This document shows, piece after piece, positions 31,164 through 41,203 of a DNA stretch of 63,859 nt; the first letter of the stretch is position 1, and each line of letters starts with the position of its first letter. A model generated the notes under the pieces. The model did not search any database. It was given only the letters and a program-made list of their open reading frames with translations, and was not told where the DNA came from. The translations under genes and the position numbers were made by a program. The DNA is from Blastomonas sp. (GTDB lineage: Bacteria; Pseudomonadota; Alphaproteobacteria; Sphingomonadales; Sphingomonadaceae): positions 1 to 63,859 of the forward strand of contig NZ_JAUCZC010000023.1 in NCBI RefSeq assembly GCF_030373265.1, read 5' to 3'.

Positions 31164-33098
31164 ATGCTGTTTCGTTCGTCTCTGTTCGCCTTCGCAGCCA
31201 TTGTCGCCATGCCGGCATCTGCCCAGCAGGCGCAGGTGGAAACCCGGCAAGTCGGCAGCGCGCGGCTGGAGAACGTCCCCGAAATCCCACAGGACATCCG
31301 CGACGCGGTGCAGCGCTATCAGAACTATCGCGAGGCGCGGTTTCAGGACTGGCTGCCCGATGGATCGATGCTGATCACCACGCGGTTCGGATCGACGATG
31401 CAGGTGCACCATGTCCCGGCTCCCGGCGCGGCGCGGCGGCAGCTGACATATTATGGCGAACCGGTGGGTGGCGCAAAAGCAGTGCCCGGCCAGAGCCGCT
31501 TCCTCTTGACCCGTGACACCGGGGGCGATGAGTGGTTCCAGCTGTTTGTGCGCGATCTTGATGGCATTGGCCAACCGCTGACCGAGCCGGTGACCCGCAA
31601 CCAGTCGCCGGTGTTCGCCAAGGATGGGAGCCTGCTGGTGTGGTCGCGTGCCACCAAGGGCTCGGCCGATTATGCGATCATGGCGGCGGACCCCGCAGAC
31701 GCCGAAAGCCGCCGTATGGTGTGGCAGGGCACCGGCGCGGTCGGCCCGCAGGATATCAGCGCGGACAAGCTGACCGTGTTGCTGGGCAAGGGCATATCCA
31801 ACCGCGAAAACCAGCTGATGCTGCTCGACATGGCGAGCGGCAAGGTCACCCCGCTCGAGTTCTCGGTCAAGGCCAAGGCGCGCTTCGAGGACCCGCGCTT
31901 CGTCGATGGCGACAAGGCGATCCTGGCGATCACCAACGCGGGCGGCGATTTCCGGCGGCTGGTCAAGATCGACATTGGCACGGGCAAGATGACGCAGCTG
32001 TCCGACAGGCTGAACTGGGATGTCGAAGCCTATGACCTGTCGCCCGACGGCAGGACGCTGGCCTACACCATCAACGAGGATGGCTTCTCGCGCGTATTGG
32101 TGTCGTCGCTGACGACGCCGCAGGCGATATCTTCGCCTGAATTGCCGCGTGGCGTCGTCACCGCGCTGGAATTCTCGCCCGATGGCGGAAAGCTAGCCAT
32201 CGGCCTCACCAACGCGACCACCGCGGGCGATGTCTGGGACGTTGACCTGGGCACAGGTGCGGTGACCCGCTGGACACAATCTGAGGCTGGCGAGTTGGAC
32301 CCGGCCAGGCTGGTCGAGCCCGAACTGGTGCGCTTCAAGAGCTTTGACGGGCTTTCGGTCCCCGCCTTTGTCTATCGGCCAAAGAACGCTGCCTCCGATG
32401 CGAAGCTGCCGGTGATCATCGATATCCATGGCGGACCCGAGGCGCAGACCCGGCCATCGTGGAACCCCGGCGCGCAGTATTTCGCCGATGTGCTGGGTGC
32501 CATCGTGATCCTGCCCAACGTGCGCGGATCGGACGGCTATGGCACGCGCTACCTCAACCTCGACAACGGTCCTTTGCGCGAGGACAGCGTCAAGGATATC
32601 GGCGCGCTGATCGACTGGGCGGGCCGGCAACCGGGCATGGATGCGGATCGCATCGCGGTCTATGGCCAGTCCTATGGCGGCTATATGTCGCTTGCCAGCA
32701 TGACGTTCTATTCCGACAGGCTTGTCGGCGGAGTCGAGCGCTACGGCATCAGCGACTTCATCAGCTTCATGGAGAACACCGAGGCGTATCGCCGCGACAA
32801 CCGCCGTGCCGAATATGGCGACGAGCGCGACCCTAAGATGCGCGCAGTTTTCGAGCGGATCGCGCCGCTCAAGAATGTGGGCAAGATCACCAAGCCGATG
32901 CTGGTGATGCAGGGCGCGAACGATCCGCGCGTGCCGCAGTCCGAATCGGATCAGGTGGTCGCAGCGTTGCGCGGCAACGGAGTGGAAACCTGGTACGTGC
33001 TGTATGCCGACGAAGGCCATGGCTTCATGAAAAAGGCGAACAACGATCTTCGCCGCGAGGTTGAGACGATGTTCCTGAAGAAGCTGTTTGCGCAATGA
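31164..33098 (+). CDS. secreted S9-family prolyl oligopeptidase-like serine peptidase
   Basis: This 644-aa protein has a signal peptide (LFRSSLFAFAAIVAM, then PASA-Q), a beta-propeller domain of repeated blades (residues about 60-370; YDLSPDGRTLAYTI, LEFSPDGGKLAIGL) and a C-terminal alpha/beta hydrolase domain. Triad residues are Ser in YGQSYGGYMSL, Asp in GANDPRVP and His in DEGHGF. It should cleave peptides or peptide-like substrates in the periplasm. Its TGA overlaps the next ATG (ATGA), coupling it to a histone-deacetylase-family enzyme. Confidence 0.92.
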   Translation: MLFRSSLFAFAAIVAMPASAQQAQVETRQVGSARLENVPEIPQDIRDAVQRYQNYREARFQDWLPDGSMLITTRFGSTMQVHHVPAPGAARRQLTYYGEPVGGAKAVPGQSRFLLTRDTGGDEWFQLFVRDLDGIGQPLTEPVTRNQSPVFAKDGSLLVWSRATKGSADYAIMAADPADAESRRMVWQGTGAVGPQDISADKLTVLLGKGISNRENQLMLLDMASGKVTPLEFSVKAKARFEDPRFVDGDKAILAITNAGGDFRRLVKIDIGTGKMTQLSDRLNWDVEAYDLSPDGRTLAYTINEDGFSRVLVSSLTTPQAISSPELPRGVVTALEFSPDGGKLAIGLTNATTAGDVWDVDLGTGAVTRWTQSEAGELDPARLVEPELVRFKSFDGLSVPAFVYRPKNAASDAKLPVIIDIHGGPEAQTRPSWNPGAQYFADVLGAIVILPNVRGSDGYGTRYLNLDNGPLREDSVKDIGALIDWAGRQPGMDADRIAVYGQSYGGYMSLASMTFYSDRLVGGVERYGISDFISFMENTEAYRRDNRRAEYGDERDPKMRAVFERIAPLKNVGKITKPMLVMQGANDPRVPQSESDQVVAALRGNGVETWYVLYADEGHGFMKKANNDLRREVETMFLKKLFAQ

Positions 33099-34102
33099 GG
33101 GTATTCTTCGACCCGCGCCAGCACGACCATGCGCCGGCGGTAGAGCTGCACAACGGTGCCTATGTGCCGCATGCAGAGCATCGCGGGCGGATGGAGAATG
33201 TGCTGGCGACGCTGACGCAGGTCGAGGCGCCGCGCGACTGCGGGGTTGAGCCGATCCGCCGGGTGCATGGCGACGATTACCTCGCGTTCCTGCAGACCGC
33301 GCACCAGCGCTGGGTCGAGGCAGGGCGTGATGGCGATGCGCATGGCTATGCCTGGCCGATCGTTGGCAGGCGTCCGCTCAAGCTCGACCGGATCGATGCC
33401 GATCTTGGCCAGTTCAGCTTCGATGCTGCCAGCCCGATTGCGGCGGGGACATGGACCAGCGCTTATTGGGGTGCGCAATCCGCGCTGGCGGCGACCGAGG
33501 CGGTGCTGGCGGGAGATCGGGCAGCCTTTGCCCTGTGTCGTCCACCAGGGCATCATTGCGGCGCGGACTATCTGGGCGGCTATTGCTTTCTCAACAATGT
33601 CGCGATCGCGGCTGAAGCGGCGCTGGCAGCCGGCAAGCAGCGCATCGTGATCCTCGATATCGATTACCACCACGGCAACGGTACGCAGGACATCTTCTAC
33701 GAACGCGGCGATGTGCTGTTCGTCTCGCTTCATGCCGATCCTGTGACCGACTATCCCTTCTTCTGGGGCCACGCCGACGAGCGCGGGGCAGGCGCGGGCG
33801 AGGGGGCTACGCTCAACCTGCCGCTGCCGCGCGGCACCGACCTTGTGGGATATCGCGCCGCGCTGGAGACTGGCCTCGCGGCGATCCGCGACTTCGGTGC
33901 GGATTTCCTGGGCGTATCGTTCGGAGCGGACACCTTTGCGGGCGACCCGATCTCGCAATTCGCGCTGCAGACGGCGGACTATACGCCGATCGCGGCATCG
34001 ATTGCGGCCCTCGACCTGCCGACGGTGATCGTCATGGAAGGCGGCTATGCGGTCGATGCGCTGGGCGCAAATGTCGCGGCGTTCCTGGCCGGGTTTGACT
34101 GA
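33095..34102 (+). CDS. histone deacetylase-superfamily deacylase (acetylpolyamine hydrolase-like)
   Basis: This 335-aa arginase-fold zinc hydrolase shows the tandem His in RPPGHHCG, the zinc ligands in ILDIDYHHGNGTQ (Asp-x-His) and SFGADTFAGDP (Asp), and the transition-state-stabilising Tyr in MEGGYAV. Bacterial members deacetylate polyamines or other acetyl amines. It is cytoplasmic, with no signal peptide. It overlaps the peptidase gene by 4 nt and converges on the dihydroorotase-like gene with 11 nt between stops. Confidence 0.9.
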   Translation: MRVFFDPRQHDHAPAVELHNGAYVPHAEHRGRMENVLATLTQVEAPRDCGVEPIRRVHGDDYLAFLQTAHQRWVEAGRDGDAHGYAWPIVGRRPLKLDRIDADLGQFSFDAASPIAAGTWTSAYWGAQSALAATEAVLAGDRAAFALCRPPGHHCGADYLGGYCFLNNVAIAAEAALAAGKQRIVILDIDYHHGNGTQDIFYERGDVLFVSLHADPVTDYPFFWGHADERGAGAGEGATLNLPLPRGTDLVGYRAALETGLAAIRDFGADFLGVSFGADTFAGDPISQFALQTADYTPIAASIAALDLPTVIVMEGGYAVDALGANVAAFLAGFD

Positions 34103-34113
34103 GCAGGAGCGGC

Positions 34114-35367
34114 TCAGCCCTTCATCTGATCGACCAGCCGCCCGCCCTTGAACAACGCGACGCAGCGGCCCTGCACCGGAAGCCGGTCGAACGGGGTGTT
34201 GCCCGCGCTGGCGGCCATCCGGGACGAATCCACCTGCCAGGGGCGGTCGGGATCGACCAGCATGACATCGGCCTCGAACCCGGTGCGCAACGCGCCGGCC
34301 TCGACACCCAGGATGCGCGCAGGGTTGGCGGCGATCAGGTCGAACAGCCGTTCGGTGGAGATCACGCTGTCGCGGACCAGTCCCAGCGATAGCGGCAGCA
34401 GGGTTTCGGCGCCCGCCATTCCAGGCTGCGAATCCGCAAACGGCAGACGCTTGTCCTCGGGACCGCGTGGATCATGCCCCGAGGCGATGACATCGATGGT
34501 GCCATCGCCCACCGCGGCAATCGCGGCCTGGCGGTCGTCCTCGCAGCGCAGCGGCGGCGACAGGCGGGCGAAGGTGCGAAAGCCCCCCAACGCGACGTCG
34601 GAGAGGAACAGGTGCGCGGGTGTAATCCCGGCGGTGATGGGCAGTCCTTCGGCCTTGGCAGCGCGGATCAGCGCCAGACCCGCGCGCGTGGTCACCTGGC
34701 GGAAATGGACGCGTGCGCCGGTCATCCGCACCAGCGCCAGGTCGCGCGCGATCGCGATGCTCTCCGCCTCTGCCGGCGCCTGTGGCAGGCCGAGCCGGGT
34801 TGCCATCTCGCCAGCGGTGGCGACGGCGTTGCCCGACAGGCCATGGTCCTGGCTGTGGACGATCAGCGGCAGACCCAGCATCGCGCAATATTGCATCAGC
34901 CGGTGCATCACGCCGGTGTCGATGATCCAGCGACGACCGGTGGCGACCGCGCGTGCGCCGGCCTCCTTCATCAACCCGATCTCGGCCATCTCGCTGCCCG
35001 CCAGATCGCGGGTGGCGGCCGCCAGCGGGTGGACCCAGAAATCGGGCTTGCCCGAATAGGCGGCGAAGCGGACGCGGGCAGGGTGGTCCAGCGGCGGGTT
35101 CTGGTCGGGCATCAAAGCCGCGCGGCTGATGCCGCCAAAATGGAAGGCGGGGGGATCGATCGCAAAGACGCCAAGGTCCACCAGACCCGGCGCGATCAGC
35201 GCGCCTCTGGCGTCATGGACGACATCGTCCGCGCCGGGCGTCACATCGCCGATGCCCGCGATCCGGTCGCCGATGATGCGCAGCGCGCCGGGCACCGGAT
35301 CGGCATGACCCGGCAGCACCAGGCAGCCGTTGGTGATGGTCAGCGGGCGGGCGGGAAGCTTGCTCAT
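34114..35367 (-). CDS. dihydroorotase-like protein, probably non-catalytic (PyrC'/PyrX type)
   Basis: The 417-aa protein has the amidohydrolase fold of type I dihydroorotases ([45 protein letters not shown]). However, metal ligands are missing. The H-x-H after the first beta-strand is replaced by DLGVFA, and the usual TDHAPH is SGHDPR. In several bacteria such inactive dihydroorotases form a structural complex with PyrB. The start at 35367 overlaps the pyrB stop (ATGA), as expected for subunits made in equal amounts. A true dihydroorotase should be encoded elsewhere. Confidence 0.85.
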   Translation of the reverse strand: MSKLPARPLTITNGCLVLPGHADPVPGALRIIGDRIAGIGDVTPGADDVVHDARGALIAPGLVDLGVFAIDPPAFHFGGISRAALMPDQNPPLDHPARVRFAAYSGKPDFWVHPLAAATRDLAGSEMAEIGLMKEAGARAVATGRRWIIDTGVMHRLMQYCAMLGLPLIVHSQDHGLSGNAVATAGEMATRLGLPQAPAEAESIAIARDLALVRMTGARVHFRQVTTRAGLALIRAAKAEGLPITAGITPAHLFLSDVALGGFRTFARLSPPLRCEDDRQAAIAAVGDGTIDVIASGHDPRGPEDKRLPFADSQPGMAGAETLLPLSLGLVRDSVISTERLFDLIAANPARILGVEAGALRTGFEADVMLVDPDRPWQVDSSRMAASAGNTPFDRLPVQGRCVALFKGGRLVDQMKG

Positions 35368-36368
35368 GTCCAGCCCTCCACGCCGCGGCGTCTGCGGGTC
35401 AGCACGTCGAGGCACGCCATGCGCATCGCGACCCCCATCTCGACCTGATCGGTGATCGCAGAGCGTTCGATGTTGTCGGCGATATGGCTGTCGATCTCTA
35501 TTCCCCGGTTCATCGGGCCCGGGTGCATCACCAGCGCATCGGGCTGGGCCAGCGCGAGCTTCGCATCGGTCAGGCCGTAAAGGTGGCGGAATTCGCGCGG
35601 GGAGGGGATAAACTGCCCCTGCATCCGCTCGTTCTGCAGCCTCAGCATCATTACCACGTCTGCACCGTCGAGCGCCTCGGCAAAATCACGGCAGGGGGTT
35701 CCGCCCATGGTTTCGACCGCCGGCGGCATCAGCGCGGGCGGCCCGGCCACACGCACTTCGGCGCCCAGCGTCGACAGGCAGATCATGTTCGATCGCGCCA
35801 CCCGGCTGTGCAATATGTCGCCGCAGATCGCGACGCGAAGCCCTGCGATCTTGCCCTTGCGGCGGCGGATGGTGAGCGCATCGAGCAGCGCCTGGGTCGG
35901 GTGTTCATGAGTGCCATCACCGGCATTGAGCACCGGGCAACCGACCTTGTCGGCGATCAGCTGCACCGCGCCCGAGCTGCCATGACGGATGACGATGGCA
36001 TCGGCGCGCATCGCGTTCAGCGTCACAGCGGTGTCGATCAGCGTCTCGCCCTTCTTCACGCTCGACTGCGCGGCGTGCATGTTGACGACATCGGCGCCGA
36101 GGCGCTTGCCGGCGATCTCGAACGAGAGCAGCGTCCGGGTCGAGTTCTCGAAGAAGGCATTGATCAGCGTGAGGCCCGCCAGCCGACCGTCATGCTTGCT
36201 TGGACGCCGGTTCATATCGACCCACTGCTCGGCCTCGTCGAGCAGGAACTCGATCTCCCAGGGCTGCAGACCGGCAATGCCCAGCAGATGCCGGTGCGGA
36301 AACGCCATGCTACCGGGCGGATAATCGCTGGCGGGACGGCGGACGGAGAGGTTTTCTGGCGATGTCAT
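35364..36368 (-). CDS. pyrB: aspartate carbamoyltransferase catalytic subunit
   Basis: PyrB condenses carbamoyl phosphate with aspartate in pyrimidine synthesis. The 334-aa protein contains [13 protein letters not shown] (carbamoyl-phosphate binding), [24 protein letters not shown] and [10 protein letters not shown] (aspartate domain). The N-terminal segment [19 protein letters not shown] precedes HRHLLGI. I start at ATG 36368; the upstream in-frame extension is not family-like. It is co-translated with the degenerate dihydroorotase that follows. Confidence 0.96.
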   Translation of the reverse strand: MTSPENLSVRRPASDYPPGSMAFPHRHLLGIAGLQPWEIEFLLDEAEQWVDMNRRPSKHDGRLAGLTLINAFFENSTRTLLSFEIAGKRLGADVVNMHAAQSSVKKGETLIDTAVTLNAMRADAIVIRHGSSGAVQLIADKVGCPVLNAGDGTHEHPTQALLDALTIRRRKGKIAGLRVAICGDILHSRVARSNMICLSTLGAEVRVAGPPALMPPAVETMGGTPCRDFAEALDGADVVMMLRLQNERMQGQFIPSPREFRHLYGLTDAKLALAQPDALVMHPGPMNRGIEIDSHIADNIERSAITDQVEMGVAMRMACLDVLTRRRRGVEGWT

Positions 36369-36508
36369 TAAAGCCAAGCGTCTAGGAGCGAATCGCGATT
36401 GGCTCAAGCGTCGTTTTGATTGCGTACCGGATCGGTTTGCAGGGTGGACACACGTTGCCGCAACCGCAATGATGCGCACTAACAAGACTGTAAGCGGGAG
36501 GATTCTGG

Positions 36509-37426
36509 ATGGAGCTGGTAACCGAAGGCTTGCGCTTTCCCGAAGGCCCGGTGGCGATGCCCAATGGCAGCGTGGTGCTGGTTGAAATCGAGCGCGGCTG
36601 TGTCACCCGGGTGCTTCCCGATGGATCGCAACAGGTCATAGCAGAACTGGGCGGCGGTCCCAATGGCGCCGCGCTCGGCCCGGACGGCAAGCTGTATGTC
36701 TGCAACAATGGCGGTTTTCACTATATCGAGCGCGCCGGTTTGCTGGTGCCGCATGGTCAGGCGCACGATTACTCCGGCGGGAGGATCGAGCGGGTCGATC
36801 TGGACACAGGCGCGGTGGAGACCCTCTACAAGGATGGCGATTTCGGGTGCACTTTGCGCGGCCCCAACGATATCGTGTTCGATGACGCGGGCGGCTTCTG
36901 GTTCACCGATCACGGCAAGACCCGCGAGCGCGAGCGCGACGTCACCGGCGTGTTCTATGCCAAGGCCGATGGTTCGCTGCTGAAAGAAGCCATCTTCCCG
37001 ATGGAAAACCCAAACGGCATCGGGCTCTCTCCCGATGGCAAAACGCTGTATGTCGCCGAGACCTATACCTGCAAGCTGTGGGCCTATGATGTCGCCGCGC
37101 CCGGCGAGATCGCGTTCAACCAGGGGCTGCTCGGGCCGAGCGGGACATTTCTGTACAGCCCAGGTGGTTACACCTTCTTCGATTCGCTTGGCGTCGACGG
37201 GGCTGGCAACGTCTGCGTCGCCACGATTGGCCAGAGCGGGATTTCGGTGGTGGCGCCGACAGGCGACCTTGTCGAATTCGTGGCCACCGATGATCCGTTC
37301 ACGACCAACATCTGCTTTGGCGGGCCCGACCTAAAGACCGCGTGGATCACGCTGTCGGGCACCGGGCGGCTGGTCAAGATGGACTGGCCCCGCGGCGGCG
37401 CGAAGTTGAACTATCTCAATGTCTGA
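36509..37426 (+). CDS. SMP-30/gluconolactonase-family protein
   Basis: This 305-aa six-bladed beta-propeller of the SMP-30/LRE family (PF08450) has [12 protein letters not shown] (metal-ligand Glu), [38 protein letters not shown] and [16 protein letters not shown]. Members hydrolyse sugar or other lactones with a divalent metal ion. No signal peptide is present. AGCGGGAGG precedes the ATG. It is a single gene flanked downstream by a palindromic repeat. Confidence 0.88.
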   Translation: MELVTEGLRFPEGPVAMPNGSVVLVEIERGCVTRVLPDGSQQVIAELGGGPNGAALGPDGKLYVCNNGGFHYIERAGLLVPHGQAHDYSGGRIERVDLDTGAVETLYKDGDFGCTLRGPNDIVFDDAGGFWFTDHGKTRERERDVTGVFYAKADGSLLKEAIFPMENPNGIGLSPDGKTLYVAETYTCKLWAYDVAAPGEIAFNQGLLGPSGTFLYSPGGYTFFDSLGVDGAGNVCVATIGQSGISVVAPTGDLVEFVATDDPFTTNICFGGPDLKTAWITLSGTGRLVKMDWPRGGAKLNYLNV

Positions 37427-37440
37427 TAGCGCTGCAACAC

Positions 37441-37524
37441 CCGTCATTCCCGCGAATGCGGGAATCCCGCTACTGCGCTGACCGCCCCGCATAAGCGGGA
37501 CCCCCGCCTTCGCGGGGGTGACGG
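37441..37524. repeat. palindromic intergenic repeat (family B)
   Basis: Outer arms CCGTCATTCCCGCGAA (37441-37456) and TTCGCGGGGGTGACGG (37509-37524) are complementary apart from two positions. They enclose two smaller GC palindromes (CCCGCGAATGCGGG and CCCGCATAAGCGGG). CCGTCA...TGACGG ends are typical of dispersed repeats found in many proteobacteria. Confidence 0.8.
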
Positions 37525-37557
37525 CCTTATAGATATCTGGAACGAGGAACCAAGACC

Positions 37558-38661
37558 GTGACCAACCAACGCTGGGCCATCGACATCGACCGCGACCATA
37601 TCGCCAAGGCGCAAATCGTCGACGCGCCCGAGGCCGACCTTCCCGATGGCGCGGTCGAGGTCACGCTCGACCTGTATGCCATGACCGCGAACAACGTGAC
37701 CTATGCCGTGTTTGGCAAGCCGCTCGGCCTGTTCGGCAACGATCAGGGCTATTGGGATTTCTTCGCCGAGCGCGATGCGCCGGGCCGCCTTCCGGTCTGG
37801 GGATTTGCAACCGTCAGCCGCAGCGCGCACGAAGGCGTAGCGGCCGGAACGCAGCTTTACGGCTATTTCCCGATGGCGAGCCATGCCGTGCTGCTGCCGG
37901 GCAAGGTCAGCGCACACGGCTTTACTGACATGACACCAAGGCGAACCACGCTGCCGGTGATCTACAACCAGTATCAGCGGATCGATGCTCTGGGCGACTA
38001 CCGCACGCAGGATCATGATTACTGGCCGGTGTTCCGTCCGTTGTTTCTCACGGGCTGGCTGATCGCTGATCAGCTCGAGGATGAAGGGGATTATGGCGCC
38101 GAACAGGTGCTGGTCGCCAGCGCCTCGAGCAAGACCGCAATCGGTTTGGCGCATGCGCTCGGCCAGCGTTCGGCGCGGCCGCGGATCGTCGGTCTGACCA
38201 GCCAGGGCAATGCCGCTTATGTCGCATCGCTTGGCTTGTATGACCAGGTCGTGACCTATGACGCCATTGCGGCGATGGACGCCAGCATCGCAAGCGCGAT
38301 GGTCGACATGGCGGGCAACCCCGAGGTGGCGGCCAGCGTCCACAACCATTTCGGCGATGCGCTGAAGGCATCGATCGTGGTCGGCAAATCACACTGGGAT
38401 TCTACCGATAGCGGCGCCGCGATGGCGGGCCCGGCACGGCAGATGTTCTTCGCGCCGGGTCGCAGCGACAAGCGGATCGGCGAATGGGGACCTGACGTCT
38501 TCCGTCAGAAGCTGGAAGCTGCCTGGCGGGGCTTCGTCGATCTTGCGCCAAAGCTGCTGGGTATCGAGAAACGCGAGGGCGCTGAGGCCGCGCTGGACGC
38601 CTATCGCCAGACGGTCGAAGGCAAGGCCGATGCGAAGACGGGGCTGGTCATCATTCCATGA
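37558..38661 (+). CDS. DUF2855-family protein, quinone-oxidoreductase-like
   Basis: This 367-aa protein matches the DUF2855 pattern: LDLYAMTANNVTYAVFGKPL near residue 40, WGFATVSRS, YGYFPMASH and a Rossmann-like middle with VLVASASSKTAIGLAHAL. The fold resembles medium-chain dehydrogenases without a zinc site; substrate unknown. It starts with GTG at 37558, preceded by GAGGA. Its TGA overlaps the next ATG, beginning a chain of coupled genes up to 40234. Confidence 0.82.
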   Translation: MTNQRWAIDIDRDHIAKAQIVDAPEADLPDGAVEVTLDLYAMTANNVTYAVFGKPLGLFGNDQGYWDFFAERDAPGRLPVWGFATVSRSAHEGVAAGTQLYGYFPMASHAVLLPGKVSAHGFTDMTPRRTTLPVIYNQYQRIDALGDYRTQDHDYWPVFRPLFLTGWLIADQLEDEGDYGAEQVLVASASSKTAIGLAHALGQRSARPRIVGLTSQGNAAYVASLGLYDQVVTYDAIAAMDASIASAMVDMAGNPEVAASVHNHFGDALKASIVVGKSHWDSTDSGAAMAGPARQMFFAPGRSDKRIGEWGPDVFRQKLEAAWRGFVDLAPKLLGIEKREGAEAALDAYRQTVEGKADAKTGLVIIP

Positions 38662-39317
38662 GCTTTTCAGCGGTGATTTTCGATTTCGGCGGGGTGATCA
38701 CCTCATCGCCGTTCGAGGCGTTCAACCGGCTCGAGGCCGAGCGAGGGCTTCCGCGCGACTGCATCCGGCAGATCAACGCCGCCGACCCCGATGATAACGC
38801 CTGGGCGCGGTTTGAGCGGGCCGAAATCGATGCGGCTGCGTTTGACGAGGCTTTCGCTGCTGAGGCGCACGCGCTGGGGCTGGAGATCCGCGGGGCCGAT
38901 GTCATTTCGTGTCTGGCAGGCGACGTTCGCCCGCGCATGGTTGCCGCGTTCAATGCACTCAAGGCAAGCGGCTACACGCTCGGCTGTATCACCAACAATG
39001 TCCGTGCCGGCAAAGGGTCGGCGATGGTGTTCGACGATAGCCGTGCTGCTGAAATCTCCACGATCTTGGCGCGCTTCGATCATGTCATCGAAAGCAGCCA
39101 AGCGGGTGTCCGCAAGCCTGACCCGCGCATTTATGCGATGATGTGCGAGGCGCTCGATGTGGCGCCGCAAGCCTGCATCTATCTTGACGATCTCGGGGTG
39201 AACTGCAAGCCAGCCGCCGCAATGGGCATGGCTGCAATCAAGGTGACCGGCGAGGCACAGGCGCTGGCCGATCTGCGTGCGCTGCTCGACCTGCCCGATG
39301 ATTGGCCTGCAGCATGA
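38658..39317 (+). CDS. HAD-superfamily hydrolase (subfamily IA)
   Basis: This 219-aa HAD hydrolase has VIFDFGGVI (motif I; the first Asp is the nucleophile, but the second Asp of the usual D-x-D is Gly, as in epoxide-hydrolase N-terminal-like members). It also has LGCITNNV (motif II), a Lys in GVRKPDPRIY (motif III) and LDDLGVNCKPA (motif IV). Phosphatase or dehalogenase activity is possible. Because of the D-x-G motif, phosphatase activity may be weak. It overlaps genes on both sides by 4 nt. Confidence 0.88.
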   Translation: MSFSAVIFDFGGVITSSPFEAFNRLEAERGLPRDCIRQINAADPDDNAWARFERAEIDAAAFDEAFAAEAHALGLEIRGADVISCLAGDVRPRMVAAFNALKASGYTLGCITNNVRAGKGSAMVFDDSRAAEISTILARFDHVIESSQAGVRKPDPRIYAMMCEALDVAPQACIYLDDLGVNCKPAAAMGMAAIKVTGEAQALADLRALLDLPDDWPAA

Positions 39318-40234
39318 AAATTTTGTGCGCAGCATTGCTGGCGGCGGCATCCGTGTCCGCGTTCGCCGAGACGGGCACCGTGGTGGCCGTGGGAGGCGCG
39401 CTCGCGGATGACAATGCTGCGGTGTTTCGGGCGCTGATCGATGCCATGCCCGACGATGCGCTGGATATTGTCGTGATCCCCGCCGCCTCGGGCTCACCGG
39501 GAGGATCGGCGACGCGCTTTGCCGATGCGCTCGCGCGGCACGGCGTCGATCGCCGCCGCGTTGGTCTGGTGCATGTGGCTGTAATCGACGATCCAGAGAC
39601 CCCCGACGCCGATGAATCGCGCTGGTCGGGTGGTGCGAGCGATCCCGACGAAATCGCGAAAATCGATCGCGCCGGGCTGATCTGGTTTGCCGGCGGCGAT
39701 CAGGCCCGGATCTTGGCTGCGCTGGTCATGCCCGATGGCAAGGACACGCCGATGCTCGCTGCGATCCGCCAACGGCTGATGCAGGGCGCGGTGATCGGCG
39801 GGACCAGCGCGGGCGCAGCGGTGCTGGGCGAGCACATGATCGGTTGCGGCAGTCCCGATGTCGCGTTGACCGCGCCGGTTTCGCGGCGTCTTGCCGACTG
39901 TGCCGCCACCGGTGAGGACGCCGAGGGCGCGCCGCTGGTGCTGGCGAAGGGTCTCGGTTTCCTGACGAATATCGTTTTTGATCAGCATTTCAGCCAGCGT
40001 GGACGCCTGACCCGGCTGGTGCGCGCTGTCGCCTGTATCGATGCCGACGCCGTCACCGGTGTTGGCGTCGACGAGGACACCGGGTTCGTCTTCAGCCTGG
40101 CAAACGACATGGGCCACGCGGTTGGGAGGGGCACGATCACGCTGGTCGATCCTTCCGATGGTCGCAAGGCCTGCGATGGTGCGGTGATGGACAATGTCCG
40201 CCTTGCGCGCGTACCTGCCAAAGCAGTGGACTGA
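39314..40234 (+). CDS. cyanophycinase-like S51-family peptidase, exported
   Basis: This 306-aa protein has a signal peptide (KILCAALLAAASVSAFA-E) and a cyanophycinase/peptidase E-like domain. Visible are GTVVAVGGALADDN, LIWFAGGDQARILAAL, the nucleophile in IGGTSAGAAVLGEHM (Ser) and NIVFDQHFSQRGRLTRLV (the conserved D-x-H-F). The family cleaves beta-aspartyl or other dipeptides. I start at ATG 39314, which overlaps the HAD gene stop. A location outside the cytoplasm fits degradation of exogenous polymer or peptides. Confidence 0.86.
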   Translation: MKILCAALLAAASVSAFAETGTVVAVGGALADDNAAVFRALIDAMPDDALDIVVIPAASGSPGGSATRFADALARHGVDRRRVGLVHVAVIDDPETPDADESRWSGGASDPDEIAKIDRAGLIWFAGGDQARILAALVMPDGKDTPMLAAIRQRLMQGAVIGGTSAGAAVLGEHMIGCGSPDVALTAPVSRRLADCAATGEDAEGAPLVLAKGLGFLTNIVFDQHFSQRGRLTRLVRAVACIDADAVTGVGVDEDTGFVFSLANDMGHAVGRGTITLVDPSDGRKACDGAVMDNVRLARVPAKAVD

Positions 40235-40240
40235 GCGCCC

Positions 40241-41203
40241 ATGGACAATTTCACGCACGGCCTGGCCGGATGGGCGCTGGCGCAGGCCGGGCTCAAGCGG
40301 ATGACCGGTCTGGCGGTCCCGACGCTGATCATCGCGGCCAATCTGCCCGATATCGATGCGGTGCTGAGCGTATTGGGGACGCAATCGCTGGCGTTGCGAC
40401 GCGGGTGGTCGCATGGCCCGATCGCGCTGCTGATCCTGCCGCTGCTGCTGACCGGGGCAATGATCGGCTTCGAACGCTGGCAGGTGCGACGGCGCAAGCG
40501 GCCAAAGGGACGGCTACCGGTGCGCCCGCTGCCGTTGCTGATGCTCGCCTATATCGGCACGCTGTCGCACCCGGCGCTCGACTACATGAACAATTACGGC
40601 ATCCGGCTGCTTGAGCCGTTCTCGCCGCGCTGGTTCTATGGGGACACCCTGTTCATCATCGATGCGGTGCTGTGGACGATCCTGCCTTTGGGCATATGGG
40701 CGTCGCGTCGCAGGGAAGCGGTGGGCAAGCCCGGCTGGGAGCGCCCCGCGCAGGCTGTGCTGGTAGCGGCGCTGCTGTACATCGGTGGAAACTATGCCCT
40801 CTCGGCCAAGGCCGAGCAGGACACCGCGATCGCAGTGCGGGAGCAGCGCGGGATTGCGCCCGATCTGGTGATCGCAAATCCTGTGCCGGTGCTGTTCTGG
40901 CAGCGCGAAATGCTCTGGCGCGGCGATGCGATGATTGGCAGGGGCGATTACAGGGCCTTTGGTACGCCGGCGCTTACGCTACAGCGGGGCGCTGCCGCCA
41001 CCAACATGGCGAGTCCCTGGGTGGCGCGCGCAGCGGCGCAAAACTCTGATGCGCAGGCCTTTCTGTTCTGGGCGCGAATCCCATATGCCCATTTGACCGA
41101 CATAGCTGGGGGCAAGAGAGTGACTTTGCGGGACGCGCGTTTTGACAGTTCGCCCATTGCCGACCGGTTTTCCGTCGTCGTCGATGTCAAGGATCGGCCG
41201 TGA
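40241..41203 (+). CDS. YdjM/DUF457-family membrane-bound metal-dependent hydrolase
   Basis: This 320-aa membrane protein of the PF04307 type contains MDNFTHGLAGWALAQAGL, ANLPDIDAV, RGWSHGPIALL and GTLSHPALDYMNNYG, which supply His and Asp ligands. Hydrophobic segments follow at about residues 90, 140 and 180. E. coli YdjM is SOS-induced; the activity is not well defined. It overlaps the photolyase start by 4 nt (GTGA), so these two are coupled. Confidence 0.84.
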   Translation: MDNFTHGLAGWALAQAGLKRMTGLAVPTLIIAANLPDIDAVLSVLGTQSLALRRGWSHGPIALLILPLLLTGAMIGFERWQVRRRKRPKGRLPVRPLPLLMLAYIGTLSHPALDYMNNYGIRLLEPFSPRWFYGDTLFIIDAVLWTILPLGIWASRRREAVGKPGWERPAQAVLVAALLYIGGNYALSAKAEQDTAIAVREQRGIAPDLVIANPVPVLFWQREMLWRGDAMIGRGDYRAFGTPALTLQRGAAATNMASPWVARAAAQNSDAQAFLFWARIPYAHLTDIAGGKRVTLRDARFDSSPIADRFSVVVDVKDRP

